Shown here: positions 55,348 through 63,084 of the stretch, piece by piece
Numbering within the stretch: the stretch's first letter is position 1
Layout: each line of letters starts with the position of its first letter
Origin: JAIDVZ01 sp964486285
GTDB lineage: Bacteria > Verrucomicrobiota > Verrucomicrobiia > Opitutales > JAIRKQ01
Length of the DNA stretch: 64,000 nt
Direction of reading: 5' to 3'
Assembly: GCA_964486285.1 (NCBI GenBank)
Contig: CAZALH010000001.1
Span: 62,001-126,000, forward strand
Notes under the pieces: model-generated
The model's database searches: none
The model's input: the letters and a program-made list of their open reading frames with translations, nothing else
Told to the model about the DNA's origin: nothing
Program-made: the position numbers and the translations under genes

Positions 55348-56346
55348 TTACCAATTAAACACTTCTTTAATATAAGCAGCAAATGCTATCATCGCTGCAT
55401 TATCACCAGTGTATTCTTTTGCAGGAGCAAAAAATGGAAGGTTATGCTCTTGAGATAGCGCACAGAATCGACTTCGTAAAACAGCATTATTGGCAACACC
55501 ACCACATACACCAACACTAGCTACTCTATATTGCTTCAAACACAAATCAACCTTTGCGATCAATGCATCAATAATTGCCTCCTGATATGATGCACATATA
55601 TCACATTTTTCTCTTTCAAATGAAAGATCATCCTTCTTCTCTAAAAAATATCTTAAACTTGTCTTTACACCGGAAAAACTAAATTTTAATTCATCTACAT
55701 TATGGTACGCACGTGGAAAAAAATAACGCTTAGGATCACCATTTCTTGCAAATTCTTCAATTAAATGTCCACCGGGATATGGAAATCCCAATAACTTTGC
55801 TCCTTTATCAAATGCTTCGCCAGCAGCATCATCTTGAGTTTCCGCCAACACTTCAGCCAGCCCATTTTTATCGATAAAATATAAACAAGTATTTCCACCA
55901 GACACTAATAGGCTCAAATGCGGCAAAAAATCACGAAGTATATTGATGAAATTCTCAGGATGTTTCTGATGTAATGAAATAAATGCTGAAAATATATGCC
56001 CATGTAGGTGATTAATTTTTATAATCGGTTTCTTCCAAATAATAGATAATGCATTTGCTACAGCCCCTCCAATTGCTAAACATCCCGGTAATCCGGGTTC
56101 AGAAGTCACTGCAATATAGTCAATTTTCTCACCTGAAAAATGTTCAATAAATCGATCTAATAACAGTGGAAACCTGGTCATATGTTCCCTCATGGCTAAT
56201 TCAGGAACAACACCTCCATATTGAGCATGCAAATCAATTTGTGAATACACATCATTCCACATAACGCCATTTTTACGATCGAATACCGCAATGGAAGACT
56301 CATCACATGAACTTTCAATACCAATGATCACTGGACAACAAAACAA
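55348..56346 (-). CDS. tsaD: tRNA N6-threonylcarbamoyladenosine synthase subunit TsaD
   Basis: 332 residues, standard. It transfers threonylcarbamoyl to A37 of ANN-reading tRNAs, together with TsaB and TsaE. Visible: IIGIESSCDESSIAVFD at the start, PGLPGCLAIGGAVANAL, the metal-binding INHLHGHIFSAF, LVSGGNTCLYF, the GEAFDKGAKLLGFPYPGG segment, and GVCGGVANNAVLRSRF near the end. It is divergent from rpsB with a 201-bp gap to the S2 start. Confidence 0.97.
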   Translation of the reverse strand: MFCCPVIIGIESSCDESSIAVFDRKNGVMWNDVYSQIDLHAQYGGVVPELAMREHMTRFPLLLDRFIEHFSGEKIDYIAVTSEPGLPGCLAIGGAVANALSIIWKKPIIKINHLHGHIFSAFISLHQKHPENFINILRDFLPHLSLLVSGGNTCLYFIDKNGLAEVLAETQDDAAGEAFDKGAKLLGFPYPGGHLIEEFARNGDPKRYFFPRAYHNVDELKFSFSGVKTSLRYFLEKKDDLSFEREKCDICASYQEAIIDALIAKVDLCLKQYRVASVGVCGGVANNAVLRSRFCALSQEHNLPFFAPAKEYTGDNAAMIAFAAYIKEVFNW

Positions 56347-56547
56347 TTTTTCAGAACATCTCTCGCAAGAAAAATATTACTTTTAAATTACGAGTTTTAT
56401 CATTATTCAACTAACTAAATAATATTTTTTTACTTTCTTCTTGTAAAAAGAAAATTTCTACGAAGGATGTACCACACTAAATTTAACAAAAATATCCGAG
56501 GTTTGGTACAAATGGGTAGTTTGTGCTCAAATAAGGAGAATTCAATT

Positions 56548-57357
56548 ATGAAAACAACACCAAAAGAATTATTTGAAGCTGGTGTACATATAGGACATCA
56601 GCAAAAGCGTTGGAACCCGAAAACACGCCCATATATTTATGATAATCGCGGCGGTATAACCATCATCAACATCGAAAAGACATGTGCACAAATAGATGCA
56701 GCATGGGATTTTATATATAAGACTACCGCTGCTGGTATGGATATTTGGTTCGTCGGCACAAAAAAACAAGCACAAGACATCATCCGTGAAGGAGCGGGAG
56801 CTATAGGTATGCCATTTTGTGCTAATCGGTGGCTAGGTGGCACATTGACCAATTTTCAGACTATCGAGCATAGTTTAGCCAAGTATAAAAAATTCCTTAA
56901 AATGGAAGAAAGTGGTGAACTAGATAAACTGCCTAAAAAAGAATCAGCATCAATAAAGCGTGTAATGAATAAAATGCACAATAATTTTGAAGGCATGATG
57001 AATATTGATTCACTACCTGGTGCGTTATTTATTGTCGACTCTAAACACGAATATATCGCAGTTGCGGAAGCGAAACGCTTGGGCATTCCAACCATCGCTA
57101 TGGTCGATACAAATTCTGATCCAACCTTAATAGATTATCCAATAATAGCTAATGATGATTCTACAAAATCAATTCGACTGATCTTAGGGATATTACTTGA
57201 AGGAGCGCAAGCAGGTCTTTCTGAACGAGCATTAAAAGGTACCACTACTACGAAGAAATTAATCAGCAAAGATGATATTTTACAAAATAACACTGAAGTA
57301 AACATTTCCCAAGAAATTACTCAAGAATTAGAAGATTTAGAAGCAGAAGGTAATTAA
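56548..57357 (+). CDS. rpsB: 30S ribosomal protein S2
   Basis: 269 residues from the ATG at 56548, with AAGGAG nine bases upstream. The frame is open back to 56467, but the family begins as MKTTPKELFEAGVHIGHQ. Further hallmarks are RWNPKTRPYIYDNRGGITIINIEKT, FVGTKKQAQDIIREGA, RWLGGTLTNFQTI and IVDSKHEYIAVAEAKRLGIPTIAMVDTN. S2 binds 16S rRNA late in small-subunit assembly. It is followed by tsf after 18 bp, the common rpsB-tsf order. Confidence 0.98.
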   Translation: MKTTPKELFEAGVHIGHQQKRWNPKTRPYIYDNRGGITIINIEKTCAQIDAAWDFIYKTTAAGMDIWFVGTKKQAQDIIREGAGAIGMPFCANRWLGGTLTNFQTIEHSLAKYKKFLKMEESGELDKLPKKESASIKRVMNKMHNNFEGMMNIDSLPGALFIVDSKHEYIAVAEAKRLGIPTIAMVDTNSDPTLIDYPIIANDDSTKSIRLILGILLEGAQAGLSERALKGTTTTKKLISKDDILQNNTEVNISQEITQELEDLEAEGN

Positions 57358-57375
57358 CAATTTATAGGAAAAGTT

Positions 57376-57960
57376 ATGAGTGAAATAACTGCTAATATGG
57401 TAAATGAGCTTAGACAACGTAGCGGTGCCGGTATGATGGAATGTAAAAAAGCATTGGTTGAATCGAATGGAGATTTCGAACAAGCAATGATCATCTTAAA
57501 GAAAAAGGGGATAGCATCTGCGGAAAAGAAAGCAGGGCGTGACGCTAGTGAAGGAGTAATACAATCTTATATTCACCCAGGCGCTCATGTCGGTGTTTTA
57601 TTGGAATTAAAATGTGAAACAGATTTCGTTGCTAAAAATGAAGAATTTTTACGATTAGCACGGGACATTTGTATGCATATTGCTGCTATGTCTCCGCAGT
57701 ATATATCTCCAGACGATGTACCTGAAGAAATAGTATCACGTGAGCGCGACATTGCAATGTCTCAATGTCAAGGTAAACCTGCCAATGCAATCGAACGTAT
57801 AGTAGAAGGAAAGCTCGCAAAATGGTATTCTGAACAATGTTTGCTAAAGCAAGCATTTATAAAAAATCAGGATCAAACTGTTGAAAATTATATCACGGAG
57901 TGGATATCAAAAATTGGGGAAAATATTAAAGTGGGGCGGTTTGCACGTTTTCAAATATAA
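57376..57960 (+). CDS. tsf: Elongation factor Ts, short form
   Basis: 194 residues, matching the short form of Thermus and several phyla rather than the 283-residue enterobacterial form; one half of the core duplication is missing. N-terminal VNELRQRSGAGMMECKKALVESNGDFEQA, then the EF-Tu contact motif ETDFVAKNEEFLRLA. The C-terminal FARFQI resembles the final strand. It recycles EF-Tu by releasing GDP. A strong terminator follows. Confidence 0.97.
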   Translation: MSEITANMVNELRQRSGAGMMECKKALVESNGDFEQAMIILKKKGIASAEKKAGRDASEGVIQSYIHPGAHVGVLLELKCETDFVAKNEEFLRLARDICMHIAAMSPQYISPDDVPEEIVSRERDIAMSQCQGKPANAIERIVEGKLAKWYSEQCLLKQAFIKNQDQTVENYITEWISKIGENIKVGRFARFQI

Positions 57961-57989
57961 TTTTTTTATCCATTCATTATTAATTTATT

Positions 57990-58026
57990 AAAAGATCTTC
58001 TATCAGTTTGTTAGAGGATCTTTTTT
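57990..58026 (+). terminator. Intrinsic terminator of rpsB-tsf
   Basis: AAAAGATCTTCTA (57990-58002) pairs with TAGAGGATCTTTT (58012-58024), one G-T, around a nine-base loop and runs into six T. A textbook terminator 30 bp after the tsf stop. Confidence 0.9.
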
Positions 58027-58206
58027 GTTCACTTTTTTACCGTAATGCTTTGTTATTCAGTTTTTTCTATGCAAAAAACAATATATAAATTAATCAGTGA
58101 TGCAAATTTCAACTGGCTTACAATATTTGTCTGTTTACTATTTTCCTAAATGTTCCCACTCTTATCCCTTTTACTGAAAATACTCTACACATAAAATATT
58201 CTACAA

Positions 58207-58235
58207 CAAAAAAAGCTGCCCTTTAGAGCAGCTGT
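58207..58235 (-). terminator. Intrinsic terminator of the porin-like gene
   Basis: On the minus strand AGCTGC and GCAGCT (58228-58233 with 58214-58219) form a stem followed by seven T (58208-58214 on the plus strand as A). Confidence 0.88.
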
Positions 58236-58258
58236 TGATATAAACAATAAATTTTTAC

Positions 58259-59029
58259 TTAGAATGAGCAATCAACAGAAGCATTGAACCACACTAAGTT
58301 TGTATGTTCCCCAAACAAGGAATTCGTCCACGATTTATCAGTAGCGCCATTGCCTTCATAGGCGATTCCTGCACGGGCCTTAGCATGTTCATTGAAATTA
58401 TAAACTAAATCTGCATTTAACCCATAGTAAATATAATCTTTACTACCTGTGCGTTCTGACTTGTCATGTATCCCAAAAGGTTTATCAGCACTGTCATACC
58501 CTAATTTAGCTCCTAGATCTAAAGAAACACCCTTTACACCAAATTGTGCAAAATCAAAGGAATATGCTACACGTCCTTCAATAGCCACTTCTTCAGCATC
58601 AAAATCATAGTAGAAGTACACTGATGGAGATAATAACACATCTGCCATTATCCCAACATAAATTTCATTGGAATCTCTCTTAAAGCCATCCAGATTCCAG
58701 CTAGTATAAAAATGATGCACATAACCAGCATCTACAGAGAACATATCGGTGATATCATATGAAGCACCTAAATAAGGAGCCACATCATTTCTTGTTCCTC
58801 TCTCGAGCCCTAAAGCTGCACTTGTTCCAGCATATACTTTGCCTTTTTCAAACATAGGCATATTAACTTCTACTTTAGGGACAAATACATGGCACCCCTC
58901 TTTACGCCCACGTTTTGCATATTCGCTTGAGAATTTTACTTCAGTATCAACACCTAAAGTTGGAATCTCAAAAGCACCAAGATAACCAAGGCTCAACAAG
59001 CCTGTAGCAATCATAGCTAATTTTTTCAT
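58259..59029 (-). CDS. Outer-membrane beta-barrel (porin-like) protein
   Basis: 256 residues with a signal peptide (MKKLAMIATGLLSLGYLGAF). The rest is a series of amphipathic beta-strands with Tyr and aromatic girdles, each turn rich in Gly, Asp and Asn, and it ends in the barrel signature ASVDCSF with terminal Phe. The size suits an 8-12 strand barrel. No family is certain; it resembles short outer-membrane proteins of Verrucomicrobia. A good ribosome site GGAG precedes the ATG. The upstream inverted repeat at 59062-59122 overlaps a promoter. The gene ends at a strong terminator. It is likely highly expressed. Confidence 0.82.
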   Translation of the reverse strand: MKKLAMIATGLLSLGYLGAFEIPTLGVDTEVKFSSEYAKRGRKEGCHVFVPKVEVNMPMFEKGKVYAGTSAALGLERGTRNDVAPYLGASYDITDMFSVDAGYVHHFYTSWNLDGFKRDSNEIYVGIMADVLLSPSVYFYYDFDAEEVAIEGRVAYSFDFAQFGVKGVSLDLGAKLGYDSADKPFGIHDKSERTGSKDYIYYGLNADLVYNFNEHAKARAGIAYEGNGATDKSWTNSLFGEHTNLVWFNASVDCSF

Positions 59030-59061
59030 AATTTTTCTCCAATTTAGTTTTTTTCAGGAAA

Positions 59062-59122
59062 GTCATCAGTTTAATTGATGACTACTTATTTGTAATCATG
59101 TTAATGATACATAAGTAGTCAA
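59062..59122 (-). promoter_or_regulatory. Promoter and inverted repeats upstream of the porin-like gene
   Basis: On the minus strand TTGACT (59117-59122) and CATGAT (59095-59100) are 16 bases apart. A ten-base inverted repeat GACTACTTAT / ATAAGTAGTC (59080-59089 and 59111-59120) spans the promoter. A second pair GTCATCA/TGATGAC (59062-59068, 59076-59082) lies in the leader and shares three bases with it. Likely an operator or a leader hairpin. Confidence 0.55.
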
Positions 59123-59167
59123 GTAATTTTATAATTTTTAACAAAAAAATGTTTTATGTAAAAAAAA

Positions 59168-59920
59168 TTAATTAAAATCACGTTTACAATTCATGTTAAC
59201 TGAATATTTGTATAGCGTAAAAAAGCTTTGCATTAGAGCGATATATAAACCAGCATAACCGTCTAAAAATCCTAGTTTGATCACGTATCCACGAAAAAAT
59301 TTCCATAAAGCATGGCTTACAGCTTTGATATGTTTTATTGTATTTTCACCTTCCGTTGCATATAGTTCAGCATACCTTAAATTTTTATAAATATATTGTG
59401 AAATAGAACGATATGAATAATGCCGCAAATATCCAGGCAATTTTTTTACCTTTCCAGAAATTATGAGTTTTTCATGAACATTATTATTCGACCATTGACC
59501 ATATCCTTTCCTTACAACACGGGTAATGTAATCAGGAGACCAATCTCCATATTTAATCCAACGGTTCATAAAAAATGTACGTCGAGAAAAATATGCCCCA
59601 GAATATTTATGGTTACTATCTTGTATAAAATTCTTAATAGAGTGACACAATACATCATCTAATTCTTCATCGGCATCTAAGCATAAGATCCATTTTTGAC
59701 TAGACATACTAAGTGCAAAATTTTTTTGTACAGAAAATCCTTCCCAAGGATGAAAGTATACTTTTGCTCCAAATGACCTTGCAATTTCACATGTATTATC
59801 AGTGGAATCATTGACCACAACGATGATTTCAGAAGATATTGGTAGTACAGATTGTAAACATCGTCCAATATTATCCTCTTCATTAGAAGCAATAATTGCA
59901 ACACTTAGTGGTACGTTCAT
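59168..59920 (-). CDS. LPS core family 2 glycosyltransferase (WaaE/KdtX-like)
   Basis: 250 residues. GT-A start VPLSVAIIASNEEDNIGRCLQSVLPISSEIIVVVNDSTDNT, then GFSVQKNFALSMSSQKWILCLDADEELDD with the DxD motif, FFMNRWIKYGDWSPDYITRVV and VHEKLIISGKV, the features of the beta-1,4-glucosyltransferase-like LPS-core enzymes (WaaE/KdtX). It probably adds a hexose to the inner core on the cytoplasmic face. It is read leftward, and its end faces the porin promoter region. Confidence 0.92.
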   Translation of the reverse strand: MNVPLSVAIIASNEEDNIGRCLQSVLPISSEIIVVVNDSTDNTCEIARSFGAKVYFHPWEGFSVQKNFALSMSSQKWILCLDADEELDDVLCHSIKNFIQDSNHKYSGAYFSRRTFFMNRWIKYGDWSPDYITRVVRKGYGQWSNNNVHEKLIISGKVKKLPGYLRHYSYRSISQYIYKNLRYAELYATEGENTIKHIKAVSHALWKFFRGYVIKLGFLDGYAGLYIALMQSFFTLYKYSVNMNCKRDFN

Positions 59921-59976
59921 ACAATGCTTATACTCTATGCTTGATTCATCGCAAATAAAATAGTATGTTATAAACA

Positions 59977-60603
59977 GTGGATGTTACAAGTGATATAAGC
60001 AGTGTGAAAGGCAACATCGGAACTTCGGTCGTCAATGATGAAGATATAGCCCTTGTTAATCGTGTCCGTGATCACGATATTAACGCATTTAATACATTGG
60101 TAAAAAAATATCGCGAAAGATTATATTCTGTCGTTTACAATTTAATCGCTAATAAAGAAGATGCATTAGATATCACCCAAGACGTATTTATTAAAGCTTT
60201 TCAATCAATTGATAAATTTCATGGTAAATCAGCATTCTACACATGGATTTATCGAATCGCCATTAATGCAGCACTATCATTTATACGTAAAAATAAGTTT
60301 AATCGTTTTTTTAGTTTCGAAAAATTACAGGAAGATGGCCTAGAATATTTTTATCAAGAAAATAATATTCTCGATAAATCAACAGCAGATAGAACTACAT
60401 TATTGAAAGAATTACAGGAAAAATTGAACATCGCTTTACAAAAATTATCTAACAAGCATAGAGTGGTTGTAGTATTGTACGAAATCGAAGGGTTGGATCA
60501 TGCTGCAATAGCCGCTATATTAAAATGTTCGGAGGGGACTGTACGCTCACGGTTACATTACGCTAAAGAACAGTTAAAAGGATTGTTGAAAGATTACATA
60601 TAA
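59977..60603 (+). CDS. rpoE: RpoE-like ECF sigma factor
   Basis: 208 residues from a GTG at 59977. Region 2: FNTLVKKYRERLYSVVYNLIANKEDALDITQDVFIKAFQSIDKFHGKSAFYTWIYRIAINAALSFIRK. Region 4: LQKLSNKHRVVVVLYEIEGLDHAAIAAILKCSEGTVRSRLHYAKEQLK. ECF sigma factors direct RNA polymerase to stress promoters and are held by anti-sigma factors. The stop overlaps the next gene's start (TAATG), so the neighbour is coupled and probably its regulator. The symbol denotes family, not proven orthology to E. coli RpoE. Confidence 0.93.
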   Translation: MDVTSDISSVKGNIGTSVVNDEDIALVNRVRDHDINAFNTLVKKYRERLYSVVYNLIANKEDALDITQDVFIKAFQSIDKFHGKSAFYTWIYRIAINAALSFIRKNKFNRFFSFEKLQEDGLEYFYQENNILDKSTADRTTLLKELQEKLNIALQKLSNKHRVVVVLYEIEGLDHAAIAAILKCSEGTVRSRLHYAKEQLKGLLKDYI

Positions 60604-61058
60604 TGAAAAAAAATAAAAATAGTAGCGAAGATAGGTACTTACATAACTTACTACAGCTTAAAAAATTAGAGCGTCCAGATGAACAGACATGGGCACAGTT
60701 TGAATACTCTTTAGAACGTAAATGCTTAGGCAGTATAGTAGGAAAAGATACTTCATGGACTAAAAAAATATTTAATATATTGTTCAATAAAAACTTGGCT
60801 TATGCATTGGCAAGTATTTGCTTAACAATTACGTGTGGAATACTAATACAACAGATCACAAAGTGTGACAATCAATACTACGATAAAATCGTTGATATTT
60901 CCACTGTTGAAAATCAAAAATCATATGTATACGACGCAATCATGACTTCCACTCCAATAACTATATCCGCTGATTTAGGGGTACGATGCAATAGACGGGA
61001 AAAAGGAATTGGTTACGTCTGTGACGTAATAAGCAACAGTAATTTATCTACACAGTAA
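60603..61058 (+). CDS. Putative anti-sigma factor, single-pass membrane protein
   Basis: 151 residues. The first 55 are helical and charged and contain LERPDEQTWAQFEYSLERK, reminiscent of anti-sigma N-termini. One hydrophobic helix lies near residues 67-87 (LAYALASICLTITCGILIQQ). The C-terminal 60 residues would face the periplasm and carry several Cys. No family is certain. The start overlaps the sigma stop by one base and the next gene is an HtrA-like protein, the order expected for an envelope-stress switch. Call by context. Confidence 0.65.
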   Translation: MKKNKNSSEDRYLHNLLQLKKLERPDEQTWAQFEYSLERKCLGSIVGKDTSWTKKIFNILFNKNLAYALASICLTITCGILIQQITKCDNQYYDKIVDISTVENQKSYVYDAIMTSTPITISADLGVRCNRREKGIGYVCDVISNSNLSTQ

Positions 61059-61066
61059 GTAAATAC

Positions 61067-62173
61067 ATGGAGAAAATCGTCAAAGTAACGTTTATATTTT
61101 TACTATTCTTGTGGACAAAGACATCGTTTTTATACGCTACAAATATTAAACAACAGGCCAACGATACTTCCGCATCTGCTCATGCACCCGATAATGTCGA
61201 AATAAATAAAAATGAAGTAGGAATGTCAGAAGCGGCATCTATTTGGAATCACTACTGCGTAAAAGATCTCTTTAATAAGAAAAAGACAACTGTTGTACGT
61301 GTAATTGGTATTCAAGATATACAAAACAACAATGAACCTGACAAAAATGTAACACATACGCAATCGGTATTATCTGGTACAGGATTTTTTGTATCCGATC
61401 AAGCACATGTTGTAACGGCTGCCTCAATAGTAGCATCAGCACATGTATTATGGGTAGAATATTTTGGCTTGTCATATGCCGCTGAATGTATAGGGTACGA
61501 CCCGTTGTTAAACATCGCAATTATTCGCTTGTTACAACCACCGGAACAATTCGAGCGTGTTGACATTACGCCAAAGGATAATTTTGAGTTGGCCAATATT
61601 GGGGATTTTGCTGTATTCATAGGGTGTAGGTTGGAATTAGATCCTGCTCCGGCGATTGGAAATATCGTTGGAAAAAATATTTCTTATGGAGAACATGTAT
61701 TTTTAACGACATACCTACGTAGCGACATTGAATTTTGCGGTGGAGAAAGTGGTGCCCCGGTATTTGGGCTTGATGGCAAATTAATCGGTATGATGGTAGC
61801 AGCATTGCCAGAATTACATTCCAGCTTTATTCTCCCACGACGTGCAATTAAACGAACATACGATGATATCATAAAGCTTGGAAGCACAATTTATAGTTCT
61901 TTGGGTATTGAAATTCATGCTGAATATAAGCTTGGAATTGGGCAACAAATTATAATTTCGCGTGTAATTCATGATTCCAGTGCTGAACGATGCGGATTGC
62001 AAGCTGGTGATATTTTAGTATCAATGAACGAATTTCATATTAAACATCGTGAAGATTTGCACAATGCACTATTCTTTTCACACCCTGGGGAAACAATGAT
62101 TATAGTGGTGTCCCGAAATGGGCAGCAATTAACATTTCATATGCCACTGGAACAATCTGTTGCGAAACAGTAA
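61067..62173 (+). CDS. HtrA/S1C-like pseudoprotease with PDZ domain
   Basis: 368 residues with a signal peptide (about 1-25). The trypsin-like domain (about 100-260) starts SGTGFFVSDQAHVVTAASIVAS. The position of the catalytic His holds Ser120 (TAAS instead of TAAH or TNNH), and the Asp position holds Asn149 in DPLLNIAII. The nucleophile Ser228 in GGESGAPV is kept. A PDZ domain follows (about 285-360: RCGLQAGDILVSMNEF). Such a protein is probably non-catalytic and may bind misfolded or signal peptides for the sigma/anti-sigma pair upstream. The 8-bp spacing suggests one operon. Confidence 0.85.
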   Translation: MEKIVKVTFIFLLFLWTKTSFLYATNIKQQANDTSASAHAPDNVEINKNEVGMSEAASIWNHYCVKDLFNKKKTTVVRVIGIQDIQNNNEPDKNVTHTQSVLSGTGFFVSDQAHVVTAASIVASAHVLWVEYFGLSYAAECIGYDPLLNIAIIRLLQPPEQFERVDITPKDNFELANIGDFAVFIGCRLELDPAPAIGNIVGKNISYGEHVFLTTYLRSDIEFCGGESGAPVFGLDGKLIGMMVAALPELHSSFILPRRAIKRTYDDIIKLGSTIYSSLGIEIHAEYKLGIGQQIIISRVIHDSSAERCGLQAGDILVSMNEFHIKHREDLHNALFFSHPGETMIIVVSRNGQQLTFHMPLEQSVAKQ

Positions 62174-62184
62174 CAATACAACAT

Positions 62185-63081
62185 ATGCCTCAGTCTTATC
62201 GTTCAATATATTCTACAACATTAAATCAGGAGCAAGAAAAAAGCTTATATGAATGGTTCTATTCTCAATCATTAGTACGACACCATGTTAATTATGCTCA
62301 ACTTGCATTTAAATGGAATGCCGTAAATGTAGTATTATATAACAGCCACAAATTAGTAGTACAGGGAAAAAACACTGAAGATTTTATTCAATTGATACTG
62401 GAACCATTGATATTAAAGCAAGTAACTATCGGTTACGACAATGTCTTACATAGTGAATGGTTTGAAGAACATGCAGGTATGGATGAAAGTGGGAAAGGTG
62501 ACCTCTTTGGTCCCTTAGTAACAGCCTGTGTAATCGCAAATGAGGAACAAGTTAAACAACTTATATCCGATGGCATAAAAGATAGTAAACAAGTAAGCAG
62601 CGATAATAGCATTGTTCAATTATCAGAAAAAATTCGACGCACTGGATGTATCATAGAAACTATGAGTGTATCTATGGCAAAGTATAACGAATTATATATT
62701 AAGTTTCACAGTAATATGAACTTACTGCTGGGATGGATGCATACATGCTCGCTAAAAAATGCTCTAGCTAAAAAACCGGTGTCTTGGGGCATGCTCGATC
62801 AATTTTCCAAAAGGCCCATTGTTCAATCGATGCTAAAAAACATCAACTTTGAACTACGCATGGAAACCAAAGCCGAATCGGACCCCGTAGTTGCCGCTGC
62901 CTCCATAATTGCCCGTGCAGAGTATTTACAGCACATGCAAGAGTTATCAAAATTAGCAGATATGTCACTTATGAAAGGTGCTAGTCAACGTGTTACTGAG
63001 CAAGCAATTGCACTTAAAGAGCGCCTTGGCCAAGAGGCTATGAAAAACTTCGTAAAGTTACATTTTAAAACTGCACCATAA
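62185..63081 (+). CDS. rnhC: Ribonuclease HIII
   Basis: 298 residues, as expected for RNase HIII. The N-terminal 90-residue substrate-binding domain precedes the catalytic core: AGMDESGKGDLFGPLVTACV (the D-E pair), then ISDGIKDSKQVS, WGMLDQFSKRP and KAESDPVVAAASIIARAEYLQHM. It cleaves RNA in RNA-DNA hybrids. RNase HIII is typical of Firmicutes, Chlamydiae and some Verrucomicrobia, not Proteobacteria, and is one of the best hints to lineage. It is the last gene of the sigma cassette, 11 bp after the pseudoprotease. Confidence 0.93.
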   Translation: MPQSYRSIYSTTLNQEQEKSLYEWFYSQSLVRHHVNYAQLAFKWNAVNVVLYNSHKLVVQGKNTEDFIQLILEPLILKQVTIGYDNVLHSEWFEEHAGMDESGKGDLFGPLVTACVIANEEQVKQLISDGIKDSKQVSSDNSIVQLSEKIRRTGCIIETMSVSMAKYNELYIKFHSNMNLLLGWMHTCSLKNALAKKPVSWGMLDQFSKRPIVQSMLKNINFELRMETKAESDPVVAAASIIARAEYLQHMQELSKLADMSLMKGASQRVTEQAIALKERLGQEAMKNFVKLHFKTAP

Positions 63082-63084
63082 TCT

